From: Gemmatimonadota bacterium
Lineage (GTDB): Bacteria; Gemmatimonadota; Gemmatimonadetes; Longimicrobiales; Gaopeijiaceae
Direction: 5' to 3'
DNA length: 64,000 nucleotides
NCBI GenBank assembly: GCA_030428885.1
Contig: JAUIEJ010000001.1
Coordinates: 558,001 to 622,000 of the forward strand
The notes beneath the pieces were generated by a model. The model was not told the DNA's origin. It was given only the letters and a program-made list of their open reading frames with translations, and did not search any database. Made by a program: the position numbers and the translations under genes. Position 1 is the first letter of the stretch. Each line of letters starts with the position of its first letter. This document shows, piece by piece, positions 35,946-44,237 of this stretch.

Positions 35946-36563
35946 GTGACCCTGTCGGGGGGGTATCCGATCCCCGCGCGGCCCGTGCGGGTGGAAGAGG
36001 TGATTCAACGCAGCCGCTTCCTCACCGCTCTGGCCCATGCCCCGACGCCCGAAGCCGCCCACCACCTTCTCCAGAGCCTGCGGGACGAGCACCCCGACGC
36101 CACGCACCACTGCTGGGCGTTCGTGGCGGGTCCGCCCGGCTCCACGGCGTCCATCGGAATGAGCGACGACGGCGAGCCCCATGGGACTGCGGGTCGCCCC
36201 ATGCTGACCACCCTGCTCCACAGCGGCGTGGGAGAGATCGCGGCGGTGTGCGTGCGCTGGTACGGGGGGACCAAGCTCGGCACCGGCGGACTCTCCCGGG
36301 CCTACTCCGGCGGCGTGAAGGCGGCCCTGGAGCAGCTCGAGGTGGAGGCCCGGGTGGAGCGGGCCCGGCTGGAGATCGTGGTGGGTTACCCCCACGTCGA
36401 TGGTCTCCAGCGCCTTCTCGACGAGTTGGACGGGCTCCAGGTGGACGAGCGGTACGGGGGCGACGTGCGCTACGTGGTGGACCTCCCCGAAATGCACGTT
36501 CCGGCCTTCGAGCGGGCTCTGGCCGATCTGAGCCAGGGACAGGGTCGCGTGCGCCGCTGCTAG
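35946..36563 (+). CDS. yigZ: YigZ/IMPACT-family protein (UPF0029)
   Basis: A 205-residue cytoplasmic protein with GTG start 13 bp after the rhomboid gene. The N-terminal UPF0029 domain has VIQRSRFLTALAHAPT, HHCWAFVAG, SDDGEPHGTAGRPML and CVRWYGGTKLGTGGLSRAYS, all hallmark motifs. The C-terminal ferredoxin-like DUF1949 domain follows (LEIVVGYPHVDGLQRLLDEL). The family is related to eukaryotic IMPACT and is thought to act around translation; its biochemical function is unsettled. No pathway link to its neighbours is apparent. Confidence 0.93.
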   Translation: MTLSGGYPIPARPVRVEEVIQRSRFLTALAHAPTPEAAHHLLQSLRDEHPDATHHCWAFVAGPPGSTASIGMSDDGEPHGTAGRPMLTTLLHSGVGEIAAVCVRWYGGTKLGTGGLSRAYSGGVKAALEQLEVEARVERARLEIVVGYPHVDGLQRLLDELDGLQVDERYGGDVRYVVDLPEMHVPAFERALADLSQGQGRVRRC

Positions 36564-36639
36564 CGGGGCGTGACCGAGCGGGCGAACCGAACGACCGTCT
36601 CCGCTCCGGGGGGTATTCCAATACAACAAGATTGAATGG

Positions 36640-36699
36640 TTGACACGTCATGGGAACTGTGCGATGATCTTACCAGTTGTCCAGTCAATCAATGACGTG
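36640..36699 (+). promoter_or_regulatory. Promoter and inverted-repeat operator upstream of yceI
   Basis: TTGACA (36640-36645) with a 17-bp spacer to GATGAT (36663-36668) gives a reasonable sigma-70 promoter, in an unusually AT-rich 80-bp patch for this genome. CACGTCAT (36644-36651) and ATGACGTG (36692-36699) are perfect 8-bp inverted arms that overlap the -35 and flank the -10 and start site, so a repressor could block both. An ATTC..AAT/ATTGAAT pair lies just upstream (36615-36637). AGGAG precedes the ATG at 36759. Confidence 0.5.
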
Positions 36700-36758
36700 C
36701 CGAGCGTATTTCGGAGCCCGGCGCGCGTACCACCATCGACCCGACAGGAGCCGTTCCC

Positions 36759-37370
36759 ATGACCTCCATTCTCCGAGGCGGCACTCTCGCCGCCGCCGCC
36801 CTGACCGCTGCCGCCGCCCCCGCCGCGGCCCCCATGACCTGGACCGTGGACGCCGACCACACCACGGTGGGCTTCTCGGTGCAGCACTTCTTCACCCCCG
36901 TGGAGGGCCAGTTCGACGACTTCGAGGTCGATCTGCAGTACGACGCCGAAAACCCCCCGGCGAGTACGGTGACGGCCCGGATCGCGGTGGCCAGCGTCAA
37001 CACGAACAACGACCGTCGGGATCAGCACCTCATGTCGGGCGACTTCTTCGAGGCCGAGGCCCACCCCGCCATCACCTTCGAGAGCACCTCGGTGCGGGCC
37101 GACGGGGACCAGGGCCTGGTGGCTACGGGCGATCTGACCATCAAGGGCGTGACCCGTGAGGTGGAACTCCCCATCACCCTCCTGGGCATCCAGGACATTC
37201 CCGCCGAGATGCAGGAGATGCTGGGGGGAGCCCAGCGCATCGCCTCGTTCCACGCGTCGCTGAGCATCGATCGGGGTGACTTCGGCGTCGGCACCGGCAA
37301 CTGGGCCGCCACCCTGGTGGTGGGCGGCCAGGTCGACATCGACATCGCCGTGGAGGCCCACCTGCGCTGA
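36759..37370 (+). CDS. YceI-family periplasmic protein
   Basis: A 203-residue exported protein with an Ala-rich signal peptide ending near AAAAPAAAP. The YceI lipocalin-like fold is marked by MTWTVDADHTTVGFSVQHFF at the start, NNDRRDQHLMSGDFFEAEAH in the middle, ATGDLTIKGVTREVELPITL and a final strand pair. Family members bind polyisoprenoids in a deep hydrophobic pocket; some are induced by alkaline or osmotic stress. It is preceded by a distinct promoter with an inverted repeat, so it is probably a regulated single-gene unit, and it is closed by the hairpin at 37394-37423. Confidence 0.93.
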   Translation: MTSILRGGTLAAAALTAAAAPAAAPMTWTVDADHTTVGFSVQHFFTPVEGQFDDFEVDLQYDAENPPASTVTARIAVASVNTNNDRRDQHLMSGDFFEAEAHPAITFESTSVRADGDQGLVATGDLTIKGVTREVELPITLLGIQDIPAEMQEMLGGAQRIASFHASLSIDRGDFGVGTGNWAATLVVGGQVDIDIAVEAHLR

Positions 37371-37393
37371 TGCGCGGGAACCGGTCGCGGTGG

Positions 37394-37423
37394 GGGGCGG
37401 GTCGGCGAGTGCCGGCCCGCCCC
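37394..37423. terminator. Bidirectional hairpin between yceI and the D-aminoacylase-like gene
   Basis: Positions 37394-37406 (GGGGCGGGTCGGC) pair with 37411-37423 (GCCGGCCCGCCCC) over 13 bp with one G-T wobble and a 4-nt GAGT loop. It lies between two convergent stop codons, where a shared terminator is expected. No T tract is present. Confidence 0.6.
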
Positions 37424-37430
37424 GTGTCGG

Positions 37431-39068
37431 TCAGCCCCCGGGTGTGACCGGGGAGCCGTCCTTGCGCAGGGGCATGCCCAGCGTGCCGTCCAGGAACTCG
37501 CCGTCCCGGATCGCGAAGCCCCCGTTCACCAGGAGGTGTCGCACGCCATGGGCGTACTGGTGGGGGTTCTCGTACGACGCCGTGGACCGGTATTCGTCCA
37601 GATCGAGGACGGCGACGTCGGCCCGGTACCCGGGTCGGACGTACCCCCGATCGTGCAGGCGGAGGAAGTCGGCAGCGAGGCCCGACATGCTGCGCACCGC
37701 GAAGGCCACGGAGATGTCGGTGCCGTCCAGGGCGTAGAGGCGCATCTTCCGGGGAAACGCGCCGTATACCCGGGGGTGCACCACGTTCTGGCCCTCGGCC
37801 GGGGTCCGTCCGTCGGTGCAGGTCATCATCCACGGCATGGTGGCCAGGAGACGGGTGTTCTCGGCGTCGTAGAGATCGAGATTCATGACCGACGCGTTGC
37901 CGTTCTCCCGGAGGATCCGCTCCACCGTCCGGGGCACCGACAGGCCCCACTCCGCCGCCACCTGCGCCAGGGTCTTTCCGTTCAGGCGAGGGTCGGGATC
38001 GCCGAAGAGGATCTTCTCCGCGCCGCCCCGGAGCGCCAGGGACTCCATGATCTGGACCTGGAGGATCCGGGCCGTGTCGGGGCGGGAGAAGCGACGGGCC
38101 ACGGCCTCCTGGCCCCCGGCGGCCGCCCATCGGGGTAGAGCGTACGAGCGGAGATTGGACTGGGTGGCGGTGTAGGGGTGCTGGGCCGCCACCACCTCCA
38201 CGCCCCGTTGCCGGGCGGCCTCGATCATGCGGGCGCCGTCGTCGGCCCGCCCGTAGTTCGTTGCCCCCTGGGGATTGAAGTGGGAGAAGATGACCCGGAG
38301 GCCGCTCTCCGCCCCGATGCGGATCCCCTCCTGGACCGAGGCGTCGTAGCCCACGCCCTGGTAGGTGGCGCCGAGATCCCGGTCGTGGGTGTCGTAGATG
38401 GCGTCGGGCCACTCCGCCGCCACCACCCCCAGTTCGATCACCTCTTCCGTGGAGGCGTAGTACCCGGGGGTGTAGAAGAGGCCCGACGACAGTCCCAGGG
38501 CTCCCTCCTCCATGGCCTGCCGGACCATGCCCTTCATGGTCTCCATCTCGTCGGGCGTGGGGGGGCGGTCGTCCATGCCCATGACCGTTTCCCGTACGTG
38601 CCCGTGGCCGACGTAGGTGAGGGCGTTCACCCCGATCCCGCTGTCGGCCCACTCCCGGAGGCGGGCGCCGACCTCGTGGGTGCCTCCCCCGTCCACCCCC
38701 ATGACCACGGTGGTGATGCCCTGGTGGAGGAAGGGCCGCCCGTCGCGCCCGTAGTCCTCCGAGAGCTCGGCGTGGGAATGCATGTCGATGAAGCCCGGGA
38801 CCACGGTGCTTCCCGACACGTCCATTCGTTCGTCGCTCTCGGCCTCCGAGAGGTCTCCCACGGTGTGGATGCGCCGGTCCAGGATGCCCACGTCGGCCAC
38901 CCGACCCGGGGCCCCGGTGCCGTCCACCACGGTGCCTCCCGCCAGAATGAGATCGAAGCGCGGAAGGGGCTCGGGCTCCTCCTGGCAGGCGGCGAGACCG
39001 AGGGCCGCCACGAAGGCCAGGGCGAGGCGCGAGAGGGACCGGCGACGAGGGGGGGGCGTCGAGACCAT
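37431..39068 (-). CDS. N-acyl-D-amino-acid deacylase-like amidohydrolase lipoprotein
   Basis: A 545-residue amidohydrolase-superfamily protein. ATG at 39068 begins a lipoprotein signal (ALAFVAALGLAACQEE). The metal site starts with GFIDMHSHAELSE (HxH near residue 94). QGITTVVMGVDG, LGLSSGLFYTPGYYASTEEV, and ENGNASVMNLDLYD with VHPRVYGAFPR are typical of D-aminoacylases. The C-terminus returns to the beta-sandwich (GYVRPGYRADVAVLDLDEYR). Such enzymes remove acyl groups from D-amino acids or act on related dipeptides, here anchored outside the cytoplasm. It lies 59 bp after the acyl-CoA synthetase gene on the same strand, possibly the last gene of that operon. Confidence 0.88.
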   Translation of the reverse strand: MVSTPPPRRRSLSRLALAFVAALGLAACQEEPEPLPRFDLILAGGTVVDGTGAPGRVADVGILDRRIHTVGDLSEAESDERMDVSGSTVVPGFIDMHSHAELSEDYGRDGRPFLHQGITTVVMGVDGGGTHEVGARLREWADSGIGVNALTYVGHGHVRETVMGMDDRPPTPDEMETMKGMVRQAMEEGALGLSSGLFYTPGYYASTEEVIELGVVAAEWPDAIYDTHDRDLGATYQGVGYDASVQEGIRIGAESGLRVIFSHFNPQGATNYGRADDGARMIEAARQRGVEVVAAQHPYTATQSNLRSYALPRWAAAGGQEAVARRFSRPDTARILQVQIMESLALRGGAEKILFGDPDPRLNGKTLAQVAAEWGLSVPRTVERILRENGNASVMNLDLYDAENTRLLATMPWMMTCTDGRTPAEGQNVVHPRVYGAFPRKMRLYALDGTDISVAFAVRSMSGLAADFLRLHDRGYVRPGYRADVAVLDLDEYRSTASYENPHQYAHGVRHLLVNGGFAIRDGEFLDGTLGMPLRKDGSPVTPGG

Positions 39069-39127
39069 GGCGAACGGGTGTGGGGGAATGGGGGGGACAA
39101 TCTTCGAGGGACGCCCCCCGTATGCAA

Positions 39128-41239
39128 TCATCCCTCTCCCGGAGGGGGCGTGACGTAGACCCGGGCGTCCACGCCCACCACTCCGTCGGGGCGGCAGAAG
39201 AGGGGGTTGATCTCGGCCTCCGCCACCTCGGGCCGGTCCACGAGCAATCGGGCCATGGCCTGCACGGCCTCCCGCAGCCCTCGCCGGTCGACGCCGGCCT
39301 GGCCCCGGGCGCCGGAGAGGATCGGCGCGATGCGCAGCTCGCCCAGCATGGCGTCGACGGCGCGGTCGTCCAGGGGCGGCAGCCGATGGGCCACGTCGGC
39401 CACGATCTCCACCCAGGTCCCCCCGGCCCCGACCGTCACCACCGGGCCCACCTGGGGATCCCGCCGGCCGCCCAGCAACAACTCCACGGTGGGCGGGGCC
39501 GCCATGGGCGAGACGAGCACGCCCCGGAACCTCGCCCCCCGGTCGGCGGCGGCTCCGGCCATGGCGTCGAAGGCCTGGCGGACGGCCTCGTCACCCCGGA
39601 GTCCCAGACGAACCCCTCCGGCGTCGGTCTTATGCACGATGCCGTCGGCCACGACCTTCAGCGCCACCGCCCCCTCGTAGCCGGCGGCGGCGGCCACCGC
39701 GGCACCCCCGTCGGAGGCGAAGGCGGCGGGCACCAGGGGCAGTCCCGCCCCCTCCAGAACCGCCCGGGCCTCGGGCTCGGAGAGGGCCACGGGCTCGTCG
39801 ACGGCCATCTCGTGCGGCGTCGCGGCGGGCCGCCACGGAGGGGAGGCCAGCACGGCCCCCCGCTCCACCAGCGCCGCCGCGCAGCGACACGCCACCTCCA
39901 GCGATTCCACCACCGGCACCCCCGCCTCCCGCAGCACCGCCAGCGGCGCCGTGTCCTCGGGGGCGTACATGGTGTGGACCACCAGGCCCCGCCCCGCCTT
40001 CGCCGCCACCTCGGCCATGCGCCGGGCGGCCGCCTCTTCCGCCGGCGAGAGGGCCGGGTCGAAACGCACGCCGTACCCGCCGAAGAGCCCCACCACCAGC
40101 ACGGCCCCCACCGACGGGTCGGCCACCAGGAGCTCCAGCGCCTGGGCGAACCGCTCGGGATCGGCGTCGGCGGCCCCCGCCAGATCCACCGGGTTGGTCA
40201 CCGCCGCCGCCGGCCCCAGCAACTCCCGGAGCGCCGCCCGGGTCCCGGCCCCCGTCTCGGCCCGGGCGATCCCGGCCTCGTCCAGGAGGTCGATGGCCAG
40301 CGTGCCCTGGCCTCCGCCGTCGGAGAGGATCACCACCCCCGTGCCCGCCGGGGCCGGCGGCTGGGACGCCAGGGTGAGCCCCACCGAGAAGAGTTCGTCG
40401 CTGCGCTGCACCTCCACCACCCCGGCCTGTCGCAGCGCCGCCCGGAGCACGGCGTAGTGGCCCGCCACCGCCCCGGTGTGGGACCGGGCCGCCGATTCCG
40501 AGGCCTCGGTGCGGGCCGCCTTGAGGAGCACCACGGGTTTCTTCCGGGTGGCCCGGGCCGCCGCGTCCAGGACGGCGGGGCCCCGGCGGAAGCCCTCGGC
40601 GTGGACCAGGATGGCCCGGGTGTCGTGGTCGTCGGCCAGAGCGCCGAGGAACTCGGCGAAGCCCAGGTCGAGCTCGTTGCCCACGCCCACGCACACCGAC
40701 ACGCCGTCGGCCGAGCGGCGGGTCACGTCGAGCATGAGGTTCAGGGCCAGGTTCCCCGACTGGACCAGGAGGCCGAGGCTCCCGGCCCGCACGCCCCGGG
40801 CCCCGATGAGGTTGAGGCCCAGGGGCAGGTTGAGAAGGCCCGAGGTGTTGGGGCCCACCAACCGCACCCCGTGGGTCCGAGCGGCCTCGGCCACGGCCTG
40901 CTCCAGCGCCGCCCCGTCGGCTCCGCTCTCCCGGAATCCCACGGCCAGGAGCACGGCGGCGGGAATGCCCGCCCGCCCGCAGTCGGCCACCACCTCCGGC
41001 GCCGAGGCCGCGGGGGTGCAGACCAGGGCGAGATCGCACGGCTGGGGCACCGCGTCGAGGGAGGGGACGACCGGGAGTCCCAGCACCTCACCCCCCCGGG
41101 GGTTCACCGGATGGATCGCCCCCCGGTAGCCCGCCGTCTGGAGGGCCCGCACGGCCTGGTGCCCCCGCTTGCGGGGATCGGCCGAGGCCCCCACCACCGC
41201 CACCCCCCGGGGTCGAAGCACCGCGTTCAAGGCGTCCAC
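39128..41239 (-). CDS. ADP-forming acyl-CoA synthetase (acetate-CoA ligase type)
   Basis: A 703-residue fused alpha-beta enzyme. Residues 1-130 are a CoA-binding Rossmann domain (RGVAVVGASADPRKRGHQAV). The succinyl-CoA-ligase-like domains follow (LLVQSGNLALNLMLDVTRR, then SESAARSHTGAVAGH, which carries the phospho-His-type loop). The C-terminal ~220 residues are an ATP-grasp domain (ALKVVADGIVHKTDAGGVRL, VGAGGTWVEIVADVAHRLPP). It interconverts acyl-CoA + ADP + Pi with acid + CoA + ATP. GTG at 41239 lies 5 bp after the enoyl-CoA hydratase stop, so the two form an operon and probably act on the same acyl-CoA pathway. The acyl substrate is not determinable. Confidence 0.9.
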   Translation of the reverse strand: MDALNAVLRPRGVAVVGASADPRKRGHQAVRALQTAGYRGAIHPVNPRGGEVLGLPVVPSLDAVPQPCDLALVCTPAASAPEVVADCGRAGIPAAVLLAVGFRESGADGAALEQAVAEAARTHGVRLVGPNTSGLLNLPLGLNLIGARGVRAGSLGLLVQSGNLALNLMLDVTRRSADGVSVCVGVGNELDLGFAEFLGALADDHDTRAILVHAEGFRRGPAVLDAAARATRKKPVVLLKAARTEASESAARSHTGAVAGHYAVLRAALRQAGVVEVQRSDELFSVGLTLASQPPAPAGTGVVILSDGGGQGTLAIDLLDEAGIARAETGAGTRAALRELLGPAAAVTNPVDLAGAADADPERFAQALELLVADPSVGAVLVVGLFGGYGVRFDPALSPAEEAAARRMAEVAAKAGRGLVVHTMYAPEDTAPLAVLREAGVPVVESLEVACRCAAALVERGAVLASPPWRPAATPHEMAVDEPVALSEPEARAVLEGAGLPLVPAAFASDGGAAVAAAAGYEGAVALKVVADGIVHKTDAGGVRLGLRGDEAVRQAFDAMAGAAADRGARFRGVLVSPMAAPPTVELLLGGRRDPQVGPVVTVGAGGTWVEIVADVAHRLPPLDDRAVDAMLGELRIAPILSGARGQAGVDRRGLREAVQAMARLLVDRPEVAEAEINPLFCRPDGVVGVDARVYVTPPPGEG

Positions 41240-41244
41240 GGGAC

Positions 41245-42042
41245 CTATTCTCCCGTGAAGCGGGGGTCGCGCTTCTCGCGGAAGGCCGCGATGCCCTCGG
41301 CCCAGTCGGCGGTGCCCATGCACTCCAGGAGGGCGTCGGCTTCCCGCTGGAGCGCCACCTCGGGCCCGTCGCTCACGGCGGTGTGGAGCAGTTCCTTCAG
41401 GAGTCGCACTGATCGGGGTGCCCGGCGGGCGAGCTCGTGGGCCATGTCCATGGCCGTGGGGAGCACGTCGTCGGCGTCCACCACCCGGTTGGCCAGCCCC
41501 TGGCGCTCCGCCTCATCTCCCAGGAGGAACGGGCAGAGCAGCAGGATCTCCCGGGCCCGCACCTCACCCAGCCGCCGCACCAGGGTATAGGTCACCCCGC
41601 CGCCCACGAAGGTGCCCAGCGCCGCCTCGGGCAACCGCAGCTTGGCCTCCCGGGCCACCACGATGAGGTCGCACGAGAGGGCGAGCTCGAAGCCGGCCCC
41701 CACGGCGTGGCCGTTCACCGCGGCCACCACGGGCTTGGGGAGGGTCTGGATGCGGTGATTCACCCGCTGGGCCAGCGCCACGTAGTCCCGACGCTCGTCG
41801 GGTCCCAGGGGGGTGTCGCCATGGGACTGCAGGTCGGCGCCGACGCAAAACCCCCGGCCCGTGCCCGTGATCACCACGGCCCGCACCGCGGGGTCGCGGG
41901 CGGCCTGTTCCAGGGTGGCGTCCAGGGCCCCGTACAACCCGGGACTCACGGCGTTGAGCCGGTGGGGACGGTGGAGCGTGAGGAGCAACACGTCGCCCCG
42001 GGACTCCACCAGGAGCTCGGGGGCGGGAGCGGCGTCGGTCAT
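41245..42042 (-). CDS. Enoyl-CoA hydratase/isomerase family protein
   Basis: A 265-residue crotonase-fold enzyme. LLLTLHRPHRLNAVSPGLYG opens the fold, VVITGTGRGFCVGADLQSHG forms the first oxyanion-hole segment, and KPVVAAVNGHAVGAGFELAL the second. One catalytic Glu is likely in LRLPEAALGTFVGGGVTYTL. This combination resembles PaaG/EchA-type hydratases. The ATG at 42042 is preferred to an upstream frame extension that lacks conserved residues. It is followed after 5 bp by the ADP-forming acyl-CoA synthetase, suggesting a shared degradative or salvage route for an acyl-CoA. Confidence 0.9.
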   Translation of the reverse strand: MTDAAPAPELLVESRGDVLLLTLHRPHRLNAVSPGLYGALDATLEQAARDPAVRAVVITGTGRGFCVGADLQSHGDTPLGPDERRDYVALAQRVNHRIQTLPKPVVAAVNGHAVGAGFELALSCDLIVVAREAKLRLPEAALGTFVGGGVTYTLVRRLGEVRAREILLLCPFLLGDEAERQGLANRVVDADDVLPTAMDMAHELARRAPRSVRLLKELLHTAVSDGPEVALQREADALLECMGTADWAEGIAAFREKRDPRFTGE

Positions 42043-42132
42043 GGGTGTGGCTTCAGGCGTGCGGGAAGGGTCGGGGGGCCGCCGAATCTGCATCCTGGCC
42101 GGGCCCGACGCCATGCAGTCGTGGACGGGCGT

Positions 42133-42789
42133 CTACGGGTAGAGTCGCTCCACGCCCCAGGCCCCGTTCTCCCTTCGCGACCACACCCAGCGATCGTGGA
42201 GGCGGCTGGCCCGCCCCTGCCAGAATTCCATGCGCTGGGGGGCGACCCGGAAGCCGCCCCAGTAGGGGGGCAGGGGCACGTCGTCGCCGGGGTAGCGGTC
42301 GTCGAATTCCTTCACCCGGCGTTCCAGTTCGGAGCGGTCGGGCAGGGGGCGGCTCTGTTTCGAGGCCCAGGCGCCGATGCGGCTTCCCCGGCCCCGGGTG
42401 CGGTAGTAGGCGAACGACTCCTCTTCCGAGATCCGGGTCACCGGGCCCTCGATGCGCACCTGGCGCTCCAGGATCGCCCAGTGGAGGAGGAGTGCCGCCC
42501 GGGGGTTGGCCTCGAGTTCGCCGGCCTTGCGGCTCTCGTAGTTGGTGAAGAACACGAAGCCGTCGGGGCCCACGTCCTTGAGGAGCACCATGCGGCTCGA
42601 GGGGTGCCCGTCGGGGGTGGCGGTGCTCAGGCTCATGGCCTCGGGCATGAACAGCCCCGAGCGCTCGGCGTCGCGAAACCAGCTCCGGAAGAGGGCGATG
42701 GGGTCTTCGTCGCCCCTGGGGTCGGGAAGCCCCAGGGCCACCCCCCGGCCGAAGGTCCAGAGGGCGCGAAAGCGGGCGGCAAACGACAT
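42133..42789 (-). CDS. pdxH: Pyridoxamine/pyridoxine 5'-phosphate oxidase
   Basis: A 218-residue FMN enzyme that makes pyridoxal 5'-phosphate from PNP or PMP in the cytoplasm. MSLSTATPDGHPSSRMVLLK and GFVFFTNYESRKAGELEANP are FMN-binding segments, and the C-terminal dimerisation region PPYWGGFRVAPQRMEFWQGR, SRLHDRW and RRENGAWGVERLYP is complete. Length is typical. It lies 90 bp upstream of the enoyl-CoA hydratase gene on the same strand and may be the first gene of that run. The divergent tRNA-Ile gene starts about 150 bp away. Confidence 0.96.
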   Translation of the reverse strand: MSFAARFRALWTFGRGVALGLPDPRGDEDPIALFRSWFRDAERSGLFMPEAMSLSTATPDGHPSSRMVLLKDVGPDGFVFFTNYESRKAGELEANPRAALLLHWAILERQVRIEGPVTRISEEESFAYYRTRGRGSRIGAWASKQSRPLPDRSELERRVKEFDDRYPGDDVPLPPYWGGFRVAPQRMEFWQGRASRLHDRWVWSRRENGAWGVERLYP

Positions 42790-42897
42790 GGTGGGCCAGG
42801 GGTGGGTGGGGCGGGTTCCGGCCCGGCGGCCGGCTCCCCCAAGGTGGGACCCCGTCGCGGCCGTGTCACGCCGCCGCCCGACCCCGCCCCGAAACGG

Positions 42898-42925
42898 TTG
42901 ACCGACGATACGTCGGAGTTACCTT
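42898..42925 (+). promoter_or_regulatory. tRNA-Ile promoter with an embedded palindrome
   Basis: TTGACC (42898-42903), a 16-bp spacer and TACCTT (42920-42925) lie 12 bp before the tRNA, at the expected distance. The same -35/-10/spacer design precedes the acidic protein gene at 26773. Between the hexamers sits CCGACGATACGTCGG (42902-42916), a perfect 6+6 inverted repeat around ATA, which could be a protein-binding site in the spacer. Confidence 0.6.
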
Positions 42926-42937
42926 TAGCGGCTCCAG

Positions 42938-43011
<74 letters not shown>

Positions 43012-43024
43012 CTGCCGCATCGCC

Positions 43025-43057
43025 AGGGCCCGCCTAGCGTTTCGCTGGGTGGGCCCT
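43025..43057. terminator. Terminator hairpin after tRNA-Ile
   Basis: Positions 43025-43038 (AGGGCCCGCCTAGC) pair with 43044-43057 (GCTGGGTGGGCCCT) over 14 bp including G-T wobbles, around a GTTTC loop. It begins 13 bp after the tRNA and also lies beyond the stop of the convergent propeller gene, so it may serve both strands. No T tract follows. Confidence 0.65.
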
Positions 43058-43066
43058 CGCCGCATC

Positions 43067-44233
43067 TCACCCCCCGGATCCGGTGGGGACTTCGAGTCGG
43101 ACGACGTACTCCAGGTCGACCTCGTCCCGCAGCACCACGTAGACGGACGAGGCGCCGAAGCCGACGATGCGGGAGCCCATGGGCAGGTCGAACCGCTGAA
43201 TGCGGACGCCGCGCCCGTCGAAGACGTCGATGCGCGGCAGCTCGTCGGCGGCGACGTGTCGCTCCACCCAGAGTCGGTCGTCCGGTCCGCAGTGGGCGGC
43301 GTCCCGCTTGATGGAAGGGAGGTGGTCGGGAAGGTCGAGATCCGTCCGCTCCGGCACCCGGTACTCCACCGAGGATCCACTTCCGAAGCCGACCTGCAAG
43401 ACGTCGTTCGGCCTCTGTCCCACCTCCTTCCACCAGCGCTCGACCCACGCGTCGGTCACGGCCACCGGACGGTAGTCGACGACGGGGCCCTCCACCATCC
43501 GGCCTGCGTCGGAGAAGACCCGGACCCGGTACGGCTCGGGGAGGACGACGAACGCGGTGCCGTTGCGGCAGACGGCCCAGTCCGCCGCCGCCACGGAAAA
43601 CGGAGCCCAGGACGTCGAGATACGGAATGCTCCTCCTCGGCTGCGTACCTGAATCGGCATGGACGCGATGGGACGCATCGGCTCGCCGGCGATCCCCGAC
43701 CAGCGGGCCAGCACCAGGGAGTCGAACATCATTCCATTCCGGTCGTCCCCGCGGATCACGTCTCCGCGCATGGTCCAGCGGCCGAGGTGATCGACCACGG
43801 GGGCGGCCGCTCCGATTCCCAGCACCCGTTGGGTCGGGAGATCGCCCGCCGTGACGACGTTCCCGGTGGGAACGCCATCGAGGCCCAGCTCCAGCAGCCT
43901 CCCGTTCCCCGGGTCTCGCACGAGAATGCGCCCGTCGGGCAGGGTGGTGAGTCCCTGGGGGGCCAGGTACTCGGTGGGCCCCTGTCCGCTGCGGCCCACC
44001 GTCCGCGGGGTGTCGAGAGTCGGACCGTACACGAGGACCGAGCGCTCCATCATGTCCACCACCACGAGTCGACCGTCGGGCAGTTCCGCCACGGCGCTCA
44101 CGTACGACCGGCCCTCGGTGGCGGTGGCGGCCACCTGGAGTTGGACGGGCTCCTGGGCGCCGACGTGCCGGGCCCCTCCCAGGGTCAGAGCCAGGAGCAG
44201 CGGGAGCGTTCTGCGGCGCGCGCGGCACATCAT
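43067..44233 (-). CDS. Secreted six-bladed beta-propeller protein (1 of 3)
   Basis: A 388-residue exported protein with a signal peptide ending near HVGAQE. It contains repeated propeller-like segments (SAVAELPDGRLVVVDMMERS, GLTTLPDGRILVRDPGNGRL, DDRLWVERHVAADELPRIDV) and the motif GRSGQGPTEYLAP near residue 80. That G-x-G-x-GP-x-E(F/Y) motif recurs in the propellers at 49473 and 51403, marking one paralogous family common in Gemmatimonadota. No catalytic residues are apparent; a binding or scaffolding role outside the cytoplasm is likely. It lies 4 bp after the HD-domain gene and is probably co-transcribed with it. Confidence 0.7.
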   Translation of the reverse strand: MMCRARRRTLPLLLALTLGGARHVGAQEPVQLQVAATATEGRSYVSAVAELPDGRLVVVDMMERSVLVYGPTLDTPRTVGRSGQGPTEYLAPQGLTTLPDGRILVRDPGNGRLLELGLDGVPTGNVVTAGDLPTQRVLGIGAAAPVVDHLGRWTMRGDVIRGDDRNGMMFDSLVLARWSGIAGEPMRPIASMPIQVRSRGGAFRISTSWAPFSVAAADWAVCRNGTAFVVLPEPYRVRVFSDAGRMVEGPVVDYRPVAVTDAWVERWWKEVGQRPNDVLQVGFGSGSSVEYRVPERTDLDLPDHLPSIKRDAAHCGPDDRLWVERHVAADELPRIDVFDGRGVRIQRFDLPMGSRIVGFGASSVYVVLRDEVDLEYVVRLEVPTGSGG

Positions 44234-44237
44234 CGAC

